64,000 bases of DNA, from the NCBI GenBank assembly GCA_000701725.1, contig JNJQ01000016.1, positions 1-64,000 on the forward strand, written 5' to 3'. The stretch is from Erysipelotrichaceae bacterium NK3D112 (lineage in GTDB: Bacteria > Bacillota_I > Bacilli_A > Erysipelotrichales > Erysipelotrichaceae). Every line of letters begins with the position of its first letter. Positions within the stretch are counted from its first letter, which is position 1. The position numbers and the translations under genes are program-made. Of this stretch, positions 1-10,431 are shown piece by piece. The notes below the pieces were generated by a model. That model was not told where the DNA came from. It was given only the letters and a program-made list of their open reading frames with translations, and did no database searches.

Positions 1-50
1 AGTCTCCTTTCATTTGAGTGTAAGCAACTAAGATGATAGGAAAAGACAGG

Positions 51-96
51 ACAGGATGCAAACATACAGGAATGTAGTGGCTGCGTCCTGTTTTTT
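51..96 (+). terminator. terminator-like hairpin
   Basis: A 10-bp stem (ACAGGATGCA at 51-60 with TGCGTCCTGT at 82-91, one G-T pair) is followed by a T run at 91-96. It probably ends a transcript entering from the left edge. The gene it serves lies outside the window. Confidence 0.5.
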
Positions 97-220
97 ATGA
101 TTGAGAAGACATACTACGATCAAGTACAAGTCAGATGACAGCAAAGCCCTCCTGACCGTCGGGGGTCGTTCCATCGGGCAGTCACCGCTGGAGGCGGGCC
201 AGCCCAATTCCACTCCAAGG

Positions 221-253
221 AAAAAACGGCATCTGAATCAATCAGATACCGTT
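221..253 (-). terminator. minus-strand hairpin with T tail
   Basis: On the minus strand AACGG-t-ATCTGA pairs with TCAGAT-g-CCGTT around a 5-base loop, followed by six T residues. It has the form of an intrinsic terminator, but no minus-strand gene lies directly upstream of it. Confidence 0.4.
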
Positions 254-273
254 GATTTTAGCTATTCAGATCC

Positions 274-315
274 GGTCCCCCATGAAGGTCCCCCACGAAT
301 GAAGTCCCCCATGGA
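274..315. repeat. three imperfect GTCCCCCA repeats
   Basis: GGTCCCCCATGAA (274-286), GGTCCCCCACGAA (287-299) and AAGTCCCCCATGGAA (302-316) are near-identical tandem units, with a weaker GAGACCCC at 321-328. Multiple short repeats like this occur at the ends of some insertion sequences as transposase sites. No partner copy is seen elsewhere in the window. Confidence 0.45.
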
Positions 316-328
316 ATTTGGAGACCCC

Positions 329-350
329 AAAAAGCGCTTCGGCGCTTTTT
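329..350 (+). terminator. intrinsic terminator
   Basis: AAAAAGCGC-TTCG-GCGCTTTTT is a perfect hairpin with a UUCG tetraloop and a T run, just upstream of the tRNA-Ala gene. The A run on its left side means it could act in both directions. Confidence 0.65.
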
Positions 351-411
351 GTTATGTCTGCACATATTTTTAATGTCTTTTTTCAAAAACCGTGCTATCC
401 TTATTAGGCAC

Positions 412-487
412 GGGGTCGTAGCTCACCTGGGAGAGCGCATCGCTGGCAGCGATGAGGTAGAGAGTTCGAGTCTCTTCGGCTCCACCA
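412..487 (+). tRNA. tRNA-Ala (GGC)
   Basis: A 76-base cloverleaf with encoded CCA. Acceptor GGGGTCG pairs with CGGCTCC. The anticodon stem CATCG/CGATG closes loop CTGGCAG, giving anticodon GGC. The T arm is GAGAG-TTCGAGT-CTCTT. An extended -10-like TGCTATCCT lies at 393-401 just upstream. Confidence 0.95.
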
Positions 488-573
488 TATACAAAGCAGG
501 ACTGTCATGGTTCTGCTTTTTGTTTTCCGGAATGCATGAAAACAATCTTTTCTTCTTCACAGTATGTATAAGC

Positions 574-582
574 TGATATAAT
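574..582 (+). promoter_or_regulatory. extended -10 promoter
   Basis: TGATATAAT (TGn plus a consensus TATAAT) ends 18 bases before the start codon at 601, predicting a leader of only about 11 bases. The -35 region is weak (TTCACA at 556-561, 15-base spacer). Confidence 0.6.
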
Positions 583-600
583 TCCTGTGGCGGTTTCATT

Positions 601-1263
601 ATGTCCAGAAGAACAATTATCATGACAGATGTTCATGGATGCATCCATGAGTTTGAAAAGCTGCTGAAACTGGTCCGTCTGAATCCGGACGAGGATTCTT
701 TCGTGTTTCTTGGCGATGCCATCGACAGAGGACCGGATGAGTGGGCGGTGGTGGAAAAACTGATCGCCCTGAAATGGGAAATCGGGGATGAGCGCTTCAC
801 ATGGCTGATGGGCAATCATGAGAAGAAGCTTGTCGACAAGCACCGCAAGAAAAAGAAAATGCCGTTCTATGTCAAACATGACATTCTTTACTATCTTCCG
901 GTATTCAGAAGTCTTCCCTTATATGCGGAAAGCGATGAATGCATTTTCGTGCATGCGGGATACAGCGAAAACCCGAAGAAAAACCGCAATACGCTGCTTT
1001 TGGAAGACAGAAGCGTATTAAGAAGAAAACGCCATTACAGCGGCAAGCTTTACATCGCCGGCCATTCGCCGATTGTTGATCCGCTGTATGTGGATCCCTA
1101 CGGAAACATTACAAAAGTGGAAAGCGGGATGGATCTGCCGGAGCATGGCGCCATTTTCATGGATACCGGCTGCTGCAACGGCGGCCGTCTGACTGCGCTT
1201 GTGATCAAGGATCATACCATTCAGCTTTATTCCGTAGCGAGTGAACAGAAGCAGGTTTTCTGA
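601..1263 (+). CDS. calcineurin-like metallophosphoesterase (PPP-type serine/threonine phosphatase family)
   Basis: 220 residues. The metallophosphatase signature is complete: TDVHG (D-x-H-G, residues 9-13), GDAIDRGPD (about 38-46) and GNHE (about 71-74), with later metal-binding histidines in FVHAG (about 116-120) and AGHSP (about 151-155). This family hydrolyses phosphoprotein or dinucleoside-polyphosphate substrates with two metal ions. The real substrate cannot be read from sequence. It is cytosolic, with no signal peptide. There is no good Shine-Dalgarno and an extended -10 lies just upstream, so the mRNA leader is very short. No terminator lies between it and the glucosidase 56 bases downstream, so read-through is possible. 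Confidence 0.85.
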   Translation: MSRRTIIMTDVHGCIHEFEKLLKLVRLNPDEDSFVFLGDAIDRGPDEWAVVEKLIALKWEIGDERFTWLMGNHEKKLVDKHRKKKKMPFYVKHDILYYLPVFRSLPLYAESDECIFVHAGYSENPKKNRNTLLLEDRSVLRRKRHYSGKLYIAGHSPIVDPLYVDPYGNITKVESGMDLPEHGAIFMDTGCCNGGRLTALVIKDHTIQLYSVASEQKQVF

Positions 1264-1307
1264 AACGGCCTGCAGACATATACAGGAACACAAATTTGAA
1301 AAAATGA

Positions 1308-2795
<1,488 letters not shown>

Positions 2796-2826
2796 TTCAG
2801 AATCATTCAGAAAACAGACAAATAAA

Positions 2827-2856
2827 AAAGAGTGCGCTCACCGTGGCGCACTCTTT
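2827..2856. terminator. bidirectional terminator
   Basis: The perfect 11-bp stem AAAGAGTGCGC/GCGCACTCTTT with an 8-base loop lies between two convergent genes (GH1 ending 2795, flavodiiron protein ending 2870). Confidence 0.85.
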
Positions 2857-2869
2857 GAATTAATCCGGA

Positions 2870-4900
2870 TTACTGTTCAGCAGGCTCGAAATCATCTCTG
2901 CCGTGCTTGCATATCGGGCACTGGTAGTCAGCGGGCAGCTCATCGCCTTCAAACGGTTCAAAGTAGCCGCAGATCTTGCAGATGAAGCCCTTTTTCTTTT
3001 CGACTTTGACAGCCGGAACATATTCAAAGTCATCCTTGCCGTGTTTGCATAACGGACATACATAGTCATCCGCCAGCTCGCTTCCCTCGTGGAAGTAGCC
3101 GCAGATCTTACATCTGTAGCCTTCCTTCTGCTCAGGCTCAGGCTGCTTCTTCGGCTTGATGTGGGCATGGTAATACGCATAGGTCGCACTCGGCGCATTG
3201 CTCAATACCTTTGCCTCGGTCACATCGGCGATGAAGAGGGTGGAGACACCCAGATCGATTGTATGGATGACTTCGCATCCGAAGACCGCGTTGGTGTATT
3301 GCGGCAGATAGCGGATGCCGTTGGCAAGTCTGTCATTGTAGGAAACACCCGCGAACTTGTCGGTGTCTCTGCCGGACTGGAAGCCGAAGTGCTTGAAGAG
3401 ATCAAACGGCGCATCCTCAGTCAGCACGGAAATATTGAACTTGCCGCTCTTTTTGATGATGTCGGCGGTGTTGTTCTTGTTGATGACGGAAACAGCGACT
3501 TTCTTGAGATCGCCTTCGGATACCTGGGCGGCGGAATTGATCACGCAGCCGTAATCCTTGCCATCCAGCTGAGAAGTCAGAATTTCCAGACCGTAGCTGA
3601 ATTTGAAGAAGGCGGTCGGATCCACTGAAACTTCCGCTTTGACAAGCGGTGCGGGTGCAGGTGCTGCAGCAGGAGCTTCCGCTTTCTTTTCAAAGAAGGC
3701 AGGATTGATATCCTTTGCGATCGCATCAGCCAATACATCCAGCTGATCCAGTGTTTCCTTCTTCATGGAGGACTTGATGGTGATGGTGTTTTCGATGAAT
3801 TCGGTGCCCGGCAGTTTTGCCAGCATATCCTTCATCAGCTTGCCGCTCATCGGTCCCCAGGAGCCGTTTTCCAGTAAAGCGATCTTACGGTTTTTCAGGC
3901 TGTGGGCAACGATGTCATGAAGCAGGTTCTCCATGGTGACGAAGATGCCCGCGTTGTATGTGGTCGCCGCAAAGACAAGGTGTGAATTGCGGAATGCGCT
4001 GGAAACGATATAGCTTGCCGGAATCACCGATGTGTCAAACATCTCAACCGGAACCCCGCGGTCGGAAAGTTTCGCCGCAAGGATGTTGGCCATGTTTTCC
4101 GTATGTCCGTAGACGCTTGCGTAAGCAAGGCACACACCCTTGATTTCCGGAGTATAGGTGCTCCAGAGATTGTACTTCTCAAGGAAATCGCCGAAGTGCT
4201 TGCGCCATACAAAGCCATGCAGAGGGCAGACATATTTGATATCCAGGGCAGCGGCCTTCTTCAGAACCATCTGCACCTGCATGCCGTATTTGCCGACGAT
4301 GTTTGTATAGTATCTTCTTGCCTCGTCCAGCCAGTCGTGCATGAAGTCAACCTCATCGGCGAAGATGCGGCCGTTGAGGGCTCCGAATGTGCCGAAGGCA
4401 TCGGCTGTGAACAGGATGCCGTCCGTCTTGTCATAGCTCATCATGACTTCGGGCCAGTGAACCATCGGCGCGTTGACGAATGTCAGCTCGTGTTTGCCGG
4501 TGTTCAGCACATCGCCTTCCTTGACCAGATGAATCTTTCCGCTCATGTCATAGTCAAAGAACTGCGCGAGCATCGCCTTGATCTTGTCGCTGCAGACGAT
4601 GGTTGTGTCAGGGTAGCGGTAGATCAGATCTTCAATGGTGGCGGCGTGGTCAGGTTCCATATGGTGGATCACAAGATAGTCCAGTTTTCTGCCGTTGAGG
4701 CCATAGGCCACGTTGTCAAAGAATGTGCGGGCAACCGCTTTGTCGACGGTATCAAAGAGGACCGTCTTTTCATCCAGCATCAGATAGGAGTTGTAGGAAA
4801 CTCCGTCCGGTACGCCATAGACGCCTTCAAAACAGGTCAGTCTGCGATCATCCGCTCCGACCCAGAGCAGATCATCCAGAATCTTTTTCGTGCAATGCAT
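2870..4900 (-). CDS. flavodiiron protein with flavin-reductase and two rubredoxin domains
   Basis: 676 residues with four modules in order. First is a beta-lactamase-fold diiron domain (about 1-250) with ligands H80, E82, D84, H85 in HHMEPDHA. Second is a flavodoxin domain (about 260-400; YASVYGHTENMA is the FMN loop). Third is a flavin-reductase-like FMN domain (about 425-570). Last are two C-terminal rubredoxins, each CKICGY...CPxCKHGxDDFE. This family reduces O2 to water or NO to N2O. The fused rubredoxins and flavin domain would pass electrons from NAD(P)H internally. It is cytosolic oxygen defence for an anaerobe. The start is fixed by ACGGAGG 7 bases upstream. Two rubredoxins in tandem on one such protein are uncommon. 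Confidence 0.93.
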   Translation of the reverse strand: MHCTKKILDDLLWVGADDRRLTCFEGVYGVPDGVSYNSYLMLDEKTVLFDTVDKAVARTFFDNVAYGLNGRKLDYLVIHHMEPDHAATIEDLIYRYPDTTIVCSDKIKAMLAQFFDYDMSGKIHLVKEGDVLNTGKHELTFVNAPMVHWPEVMMSYDKTDGILFTADAFGTFGALNGRIFADEVDFMHDWLDEARRYYTNIVGKYGMQVQMVLKKAAALDIKYVCPLHGFVWRKHFGDFLEKYNLWSTYTPEIKGVCLAYASVYGHTENMANILAAKLSDRGVPVEMFDTSVIPASYIVSSAFRNSHLVFAATTYNAGIFVTMENLLHDIVAHSLKNRKIALLENGSWGPMSGKLMKDMLAKLPGTEFIENTITIKSSMKKETLDQLDVLADAIAKDINPAFFEKKAEAPAAAPAPAPLVKAEVSVDPTAFFKFSYGLEILTSQLDGKDYGCVINSAAQVSEGDLKKVAVSVINKNNTADIIKKSGKFNISVLTEDAPFDLFKHFGFQSGRDTDKFAGVSYNDRLANGIRYLPQYTNAVFGCEVIHTIDLGVSTLFIADVTEAKVLSNAPSATYAYYHAHIKPKKQPEPEQKEGYRCKICGYFHEGSELADDYVCPLCKHGKDDFEYVPAVKVEKKKGFICKICGYFEPFEGDELPADYQCPICKHGRDDFEPAEQ

Positions 4901-5012
4901 GATTAAACCTCCGTGTATTCTGTATATTCAATATTATCTGATTTTCGCCTCTTTGATAATCATCACTGACGTGATTTCATAAAAACTGCACATATGGCGC
5001 AAAAGAATATTC

Positions 5013-5021
5013 TGCTATGAT
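5013..5021 (+). promoter_or_regulatory. extended -10 promoter, leaderless arrangement
   Basis: TGCTATGAT is a good extended -10. The ATG at 5029 begins 7 bases after it, where transcription should start. The earlier in-frame ATG at 5017 lies inside the -10 and is therefore unlikely to be used. Confidence 0.5.
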
Positions 5022-5028
5022 TAAGCCG

Positions 5029-5814
5029 ATGAAAATGAATGCTTATGATTACCTTCATAAATCCCTGGAACGGCTGGAAAAATGGCTGCCTTTTTCCGTG
5101 GATGAAATGATGGAAAATTATATGAGGGGCAGCCGGATCAATGATTATGACATTGAAGAGGATGAGCAGAATCATGTTTACTGCCTGTTTGCCTGGCCGG
5201 AAACAGACAGTGAGAGGATTGTATTGCTTGTCTATGATGAAGAGATGCGCATCATTGCCGATCTTTCCGCGGTCCATTGCAATGTGAATCAGCTGTTATA
5301 TTCAAAGGAACTCTATGATTCGCTTTCCCTTGAGAGCGACTGGATGTATCTCTCGCATTACACATTGTGCGCATCCATGTTTCCCTCGCTTCCTTATCCT
5401 GCCTGTGAAAGCACAGAAAGAACAGAGATGAAAGGGGAAGCGCTGCTGTATTCCAATGCCTATGTGACAAAGGCTTACAGAAGAAACGGCATCTTCGCAT
5501 TCATGGTGAACATGACCCGCGATTTTGTGCTGCGTTTTTCAAAAGGCAGCACCGTTCTGCTTTCGGTGATCTCGCTCGATCCGGATGTGGCGGTCTATGG
5601 ACCGGATGCCGTAAGCACACCGTATCATTACAGTTTTGAAATCGATGAGCCGGTGCGCATGGAAAACTGTGAAGTGATGAAACATCTCGGTTTTGAACCG
5701 CTCAGACTGGAAGAAACACAAGAGGATCCGGAAGCGGACGGAACCAAGCTCTGGTTTGCCATCCGCAAGGAAACCGATGTGATCATTGAAACCGGTCAGT
5801 TCCGCAGTGCTTAA
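5029..5814 (+). CDS. GNAT-like acetyltransferase-type protein, function unknown
   Basis: 261 residues from the ATG at 5029. The segment AYVTKAYRRNGIFAFMVN (about 149-166) resembles the acetyl-CoA loop of GNAT enzymes (Q/RxxGxG/A), but the rest is not a clear match. The first 100 residues are acidic and cytosolic in character. I infer an N-acetyltransferase-like fold and cannot name a substrate. It stands alone, divergent from the flavodiiron gene with 128 bases between them, and is closed by a terminator at 5836. No Shine-Dalgarno is visible. The promoter placement suggests translation from a leaderless message. Confidence 0.55.
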   Translation: MKMNAYDYLHKSLERLEKWLPFSVDEMMENYMRGSRINDYDIEEDEQNHVYCLFAWPETDSERIVLLVYDEEMRIIADLSAVHCNVNQLLYSKELYDSLSLESDWMYLSHYTLCASMFPSLPYPACESTERTEMKGEALLYSNAYVTKAYRRNGIFAFMVNMTRDFVLRFSKGSTVLLSVISLDPDVAVYGPDAVSTPYHYSFEIDEPVRMENCEVMKHLGFEPLRLEETQEDPEADGTKLWFAIRKETDVIIETGQFRSA

Positions 5815-5835
5815 CGGATCCGAAAAAAATAAAAC

Positions 5836-5872
5836 GAAGACCTTAGTTGGAATTAACAGCGAAGGTCTTTTC
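5836..5872 (+). terminator. intrinsic terminator
   Basis: AAGACCTT (5837-5844) pairs with AAGGTCTT (5862-5869) and is followed by a T-rich tract. The -35 box of the next promoter lies inside the loop. Confidence 0.65.
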
Positions 5873-5881
5873 CGTTAAAAT
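5853..5881 (+). promoter_or_regulatory. promoter for the second GH1 gene
   Basis: TTAACA (5853-5858), 17-base spacer, TAAAAT (5876-5881). The elements overlap the preceding terminator hairpin. Leader to the ATG at 5912 is about 23 bases and carries AGGAGG. Confidence 0.65.
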
Positions 5882-5908
5882 AGAAGTATCAATAACAGGA
5901 GGATATAA

Positions 5909-7381
<1,473 letters not shown>

Positions 7382-7403
7382 GTCTGAAACTGATCATTCA
7401 TAA

Positions 7404-7433
7404 GAAGGTGAGGCATGACGCTTCACCTTTTTT
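7404..7433 (+). terminator. intrinsic terminator
   Basis: AAGGTGA pairs with TTCACCTT-type bases around a short loop and is followed by six T residues, just after the GH1 stop codon. Confidence 0.75.
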
Positions 7434-7464
7434 CGCATCAGAAAGGGCAATGGGAATGATCAAA

Positions 7465-7502
7465 AATACAGATTGTATTATTGTATTGAATGAAGTGACA
7501 AT
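7465..7502 (+). promoter_or_regulatory. promoter and candidate operator of the MATE gene
   Basis: TTGTAT (7473-7478), 18-base spacer and GACAAT (7497-7502) form a moderate promoter. The palindrome AATACA-GAT-TGTATT (7465-7479) overlaps the -35 and could be a repressor site. No regulator gene is adjacent. Confidence 0.4.
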
Positions 7503-7519
7503 ATGAAGGGGAGGTGTTT

Positions 7520-8877
7520 ATGGCTGACAGTAAAAAAGGCACAGGCGTGAAGATGACCGAGGGCAATATCACAAAGCTGATTATCCGCTTTGCCATCCCG
7601 CTGCTGTTAGGCAATATATTCCAGCAGCTCTACAACATGGTGGACAGCTGGGTGGTCGGCAATTTCGTTTCCAATGAGGCATTCTCGGCGGTCGGAACGG
7701 TCGGACCGATCATCAATATGCTCATCGGCTTTTTCATGGGACTTTCCAGCGGCGCCTCCGTTGTGATCTCCCAATACTATGGCGCGGGTAAGGATGACAA
7801 GGTTTCCGATACCGTCCATACCGCGATTGTCATGACGATCGCCCTGGCGGTTGTGATTACGGTTCTTGGTCTTGTGATGATGCCGGTGATGCTTGGCATC
7901 ATGAATACGCCATCAGAGGTTTATCCGGTCGCATCTAAATATCTGACCATCTATTTCGGCGGTGTTTCCGGGCTGATGTTCTACAACATCGGCGCCAGCA
8001 TTCTCCAGGCGGTGGGCGATTCCAGACGTCCGTTCTATTTCCTGGCCGCAGCCGCACTCACCAATATCGTGCTCGATCTGGTGTTTGTCATCGTCTTCCA
8101 TATGGGTGTGGAAGGAGTTGCCTATGCGACTGTCATTGCCCAGCTGGCCTCAGCTGTGCTGGTTATGATGACACTGTTTCAAACAGATGCGTGCGTGCGG
8201 ATCAGTCTTTCGAAACTGAAAATGCACTGGGAAATCCTGGCCAGAATCATCCGCGTGGGCATACCTGCAGCACTGCAGATGGCAATCATTTCCTTTTCCA
8301 ATATCTTCGTGCAGTCCTATATCAACCACTTCGGCGCTGACTGCATGTCGGGCTGGACCGCTTATTCCAAGATTGACGCGCTGATGTTATTGCCGATGCA
8401 GTCAATCGGTCTGGCCACCACGACATTTGTCGGCCAGAATATCGGCGTGGGCAGAGTGGACAGGGTTAAACAGGGTGTCAGAACCGGTCTCATGCTGTCG
8501 CTTGCGGCAACCGTGATTCCGATGATTCCGGTTATGATTTTCGCCCCGCAGCTGGTCGCCTTCTTCAATCCGAAAAAGGAAGTGGTCGACTATGGCGTGC
8601 TGATGATCCGCTGGATCTCACCGTTCTATGCCCTGACATGCTCGTCAAACATCCAGTCGGCAGCGCTCAGAGGAAGCGCGACACCAAGGCACCGATGCTG
8701 ATGATGATCTTCTCGTTTGTTATTTTCAGACAGATCTATCTCTTCATCATGGCCAATTTCATTTCCAACACGATCATACCGATCTTCATGGGCTATCCGG
8801 CCGGCTGGCTGGTGTGCACGGTATTGACCGCGATCTATTATCACCGGGCAGATCTTGGCAGGACGGCAGTCAGATAA
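7520..8877 (+). pseudogene. MATE-family multidrug/Na+ exporter, frameshifted near the end
   Basis: The reading frame from ATG 7520 (GGGGAGG 5 bases upstream) encodes a normal MATE protein for about 386 residues, with many membrane helices and the typical opening KLIIRFAIPLLLGNIFQQLYNMVD. At 8675-8680 the DNA reads GGAAGCGCGACACC where an intact gene would read GGAAGC-G-GCGACACC (R-G-S-G-D-T-K-A). Loss of one G ends the frame at 8701. The next frame continues the family sequence (DTKAPMLMMIFSF...) to 8877. Full length would be about 452 residues, the usual size. The last two helices are lost in the truncated product. It is either a true inactivation or a sequencing error. Confidence 0.85.
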
Positions 8878-8890
8878 GATTCGTTTTATT

Positions 8891-8916
8891 AAGGCGGCGG
8901 ACAGCCGTCTTTTTTC
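8891..8916 (+). terminator. intrinsic terminator
   Basis: AAGGCGGC pairs with GCCGTCTT (one G-T pair) around loop GGACA, followed by a T run. Confidence 0.75.
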
Positions 8917-8948
8917 TGTTTTGGCAGATAGGAACGGTATTTGCGGTA

Positions 8949-8957
8949 TGTTATAAT
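8949..8957 (+). promoter_or_regulatory. extended -10 promoter of cdaA
   Basis: TGTTATAAT is a perfect extended -10. It overlaps the in-frame ATG at 8956, so that ATG cannot be the start and translation must begin further downstream. Confidence 0.6.
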
Positions 8958-8985
8958 GAAAAAGTTAAAAAAAGGGGTGATTACT

Positions 8986-10431
8986 CTGTCTGCTTATAAC
9001 CTGAATCTGACATTTGAAAACATCCGTACGATTACGGTCATGTTTGCGGATATATTTATTCTCTGGTTCATTATTTACTATGCTTTGCGGATCATCCGCA
9101 ACAATTCGCGTACGATCCAGATCTTCAAAGGCGTGCTTTTCATCATCGTCATTGACGGTCTGGCAAAATTCTTCGGTCTCAAAACGCTCCAGTATCTGGC
9201 GGATATGTTCCTGAACTGGGGATTCCTCGCGGTCATTCTTGTCTTCCAGCCGGAAATCAGAGCGCTGCTGGAAAGAATGGGCAAATCCAACATGCTTTCA
9301 AGAATCACGACGCTGACCGGCGATGAAAAGGAGAACCTGGTTGATCAGATCGTGACTGCGGTCATGCTGCTGAGCAAAGACCAGACCGGCGCATTGATTT
9401 CCATCGAGCAGGTCCATTCACTAGAGGACTATATCCAGACCGGCACCAGAATGAATTCCGATGTGACGGCGGAACTGCTGACATCGATTTTTGTGACCAC
9501 CACGCCTCTGCATGATGGCGCGGTCATTATCCAGGGTGACAAGATTGCCTGCGCATCCGCTTATTTCCCGCCCACCAATATGGAACTGCCTTCCCGTTAT
9601 GGCGCCCGTCACAGAGCGGCCATCGGCATCAGTGAAATCACCGACGCGGTGACGATCGTTGTTTCCGAGGAGACCGGCAATGTCTCGGTCACCCAGAGCG
9701 GACAGATCTTCCAGGTGGACAGACAGCAGCTGCGTGATTATCTGATGCGTGTCATCTGCGGTGAAGTGACTGAACTGCACAATGATTCCCAGCACCGTGA
9801 ATCAAGCATCATCATCGATGACCGCAAGGCGGAAACCGCCAGACAGCGCACCGGCGTTTTCAGCAAGCTCGCCATCAAGAAGCAGGCGGAACCGGTCAGC
9901 GGCAAGATTGAAGTCGAGGAAGTGAAACCGGCTGAACAGACTGAGCAGGCTGAAGAAAGCACACCGGCTGAACCGGCCGAGCCGACTCCGCAGGTGGATA
10001 TTGAAAGTGAAATCGAGCGGATCCAGAAGGAAGCCGATGCCGAGGCGGAGGCTGCGGAGATGAAACTGCCTCACCGCAGAGTCAGACCCAAGCCAAGCTA
10101 TCCGGACCAGAGCAGACGCATGAGTGAGACTGCTCATGTGCAGGCCGGTACGGAACAGGCCCGTTATGCAAGAGCGCAGGAAAGCGAAGAAAAACCGGCG
10201 CAGCGCAGAATGACACCGGAAGAGGTGGCAGCTGCCCGTGAGGCAAGCCGCAAGCAGTATTCCCGCGTGATCCGCGACGGGGATGATGAAAAATATGACA
10301 CGGCAATGCTGGATATTTCCAAGATTGTCGGTTTCAAAGGCGAACTGAGCAAGACGTTCGAAATGGTTGACCAGCTTTCCGACACGGGAAGCGGTGCCTC
10401 CGCGGATAAGAAAGGAGGAACACGGTCATGA
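8986..10431 (+). CDS. cdaA: diadenylate cyclase CdaA with long acidic C-terminal extension
   Basis: Makes the second messenger c-di-AMP from two ATP at the membrane. Three N-terminal helices (about residues 15-95) precede the DAC domain, which carries both signature motifs: DGA (codon at 9514, about residue 177) and RHR (9607, about 208). Family members are usually about 270-280 residues. Here a charged, Glu/Ala/Pro-rich, apparently disordered tail of about 200 residues follows. AAAGGGGTGA at 8971-8980 points to a CTG start at 8986; GTG at 8977 sits inside that site, and ATG 8956 overlaps the -10. Overlaps cdaR by 4 bases. CdaR is its known regulator. Confidence 0.9.
   Translation: MSAYNLNLTFENIRTITVMFADIFILWFIIYYALRIIRNNSRTIQIFKGVLFIIVIDGLAKFFGLKTLQYLADMFLNWGFLAVILVFQPEIRALLERMGKSNMLSRITTLTGDEKENLVDQIVTAVMLLSKDQTGALISIEQVHSLEDYIQTGTRMNSDVTAELLTSIFVTTTPLHDGAVIIQGDKIACASAYFPPTNMELPSRYGARHRAAIGISEITDAVTIVVSEETGNVSVTQSGQIFQVDRQQLRDYLMRVICGEVTELHNDSQHRESSIIIDDRKAETARQRTGVFSKLAIKKQAEPVSGKIEVEEVKPAEQTEQAEESTPAEPAEPTPQVDIESEIERIQKEADAEAEAAEMKLPHRRVRPKPSYPDQSRRMSETAHVQAGTEQARYARAQESEEKPAQRRMTPEEVAAAREASRKQYSRVIRDGDDEKYDTAMLDISKIVGFKGELSKTFEMVDQLSDTGSGASADKKGGTRS

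Larger units (their letters stand above)
97..330. other. unassigned patch, possibly mobile-element remnant
   Basis: About 230 bases without a recognisable gene. Open frames of 60-90 codons run through it on both strands (for example 101-373 on the plus strand), but neither has a ribosome site or a familiar motif. The patch holds a minus-strand hairpin at 221-253 and a cluster of GTCCCCCA repeats at 274-315. Short end-repeats next to a tRNA gene would suit the edge of a decayed IS21-like element, but no transposase motif is visible. That origin is only a guess. Confidence 0.25.

Noticed and set aside
274-328. Possible CRISPR-like short repeats
   Set aside because: The units are 13-15 bases with almost no spacers and are imperfect; no cas genes are nearby.
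4103-4906. 267-codon open frame on the plus strand
   Set aside because: Antisense to the flavodiiron protein, which has clear catalytic motifs; no independent evidence.
4962-4975. ATCAC-tgac-GTGAT inverted repeat between the flavodiiron gene and the gene at 5029
   Set aside because: The arms are only 5 bases and match no regulator consensus I can name; chance is likely.
8670-8685. Programmed frameshift in the MATE gene
   Set aside because: No slippery heptamer or downstream stem-loop was seen, so a plain deletion or sequencing error is more likely.
8956-8958. ATG as the cdaA start
   Set aside because: It overlaps the extended -10 and so would not be in the transcript.
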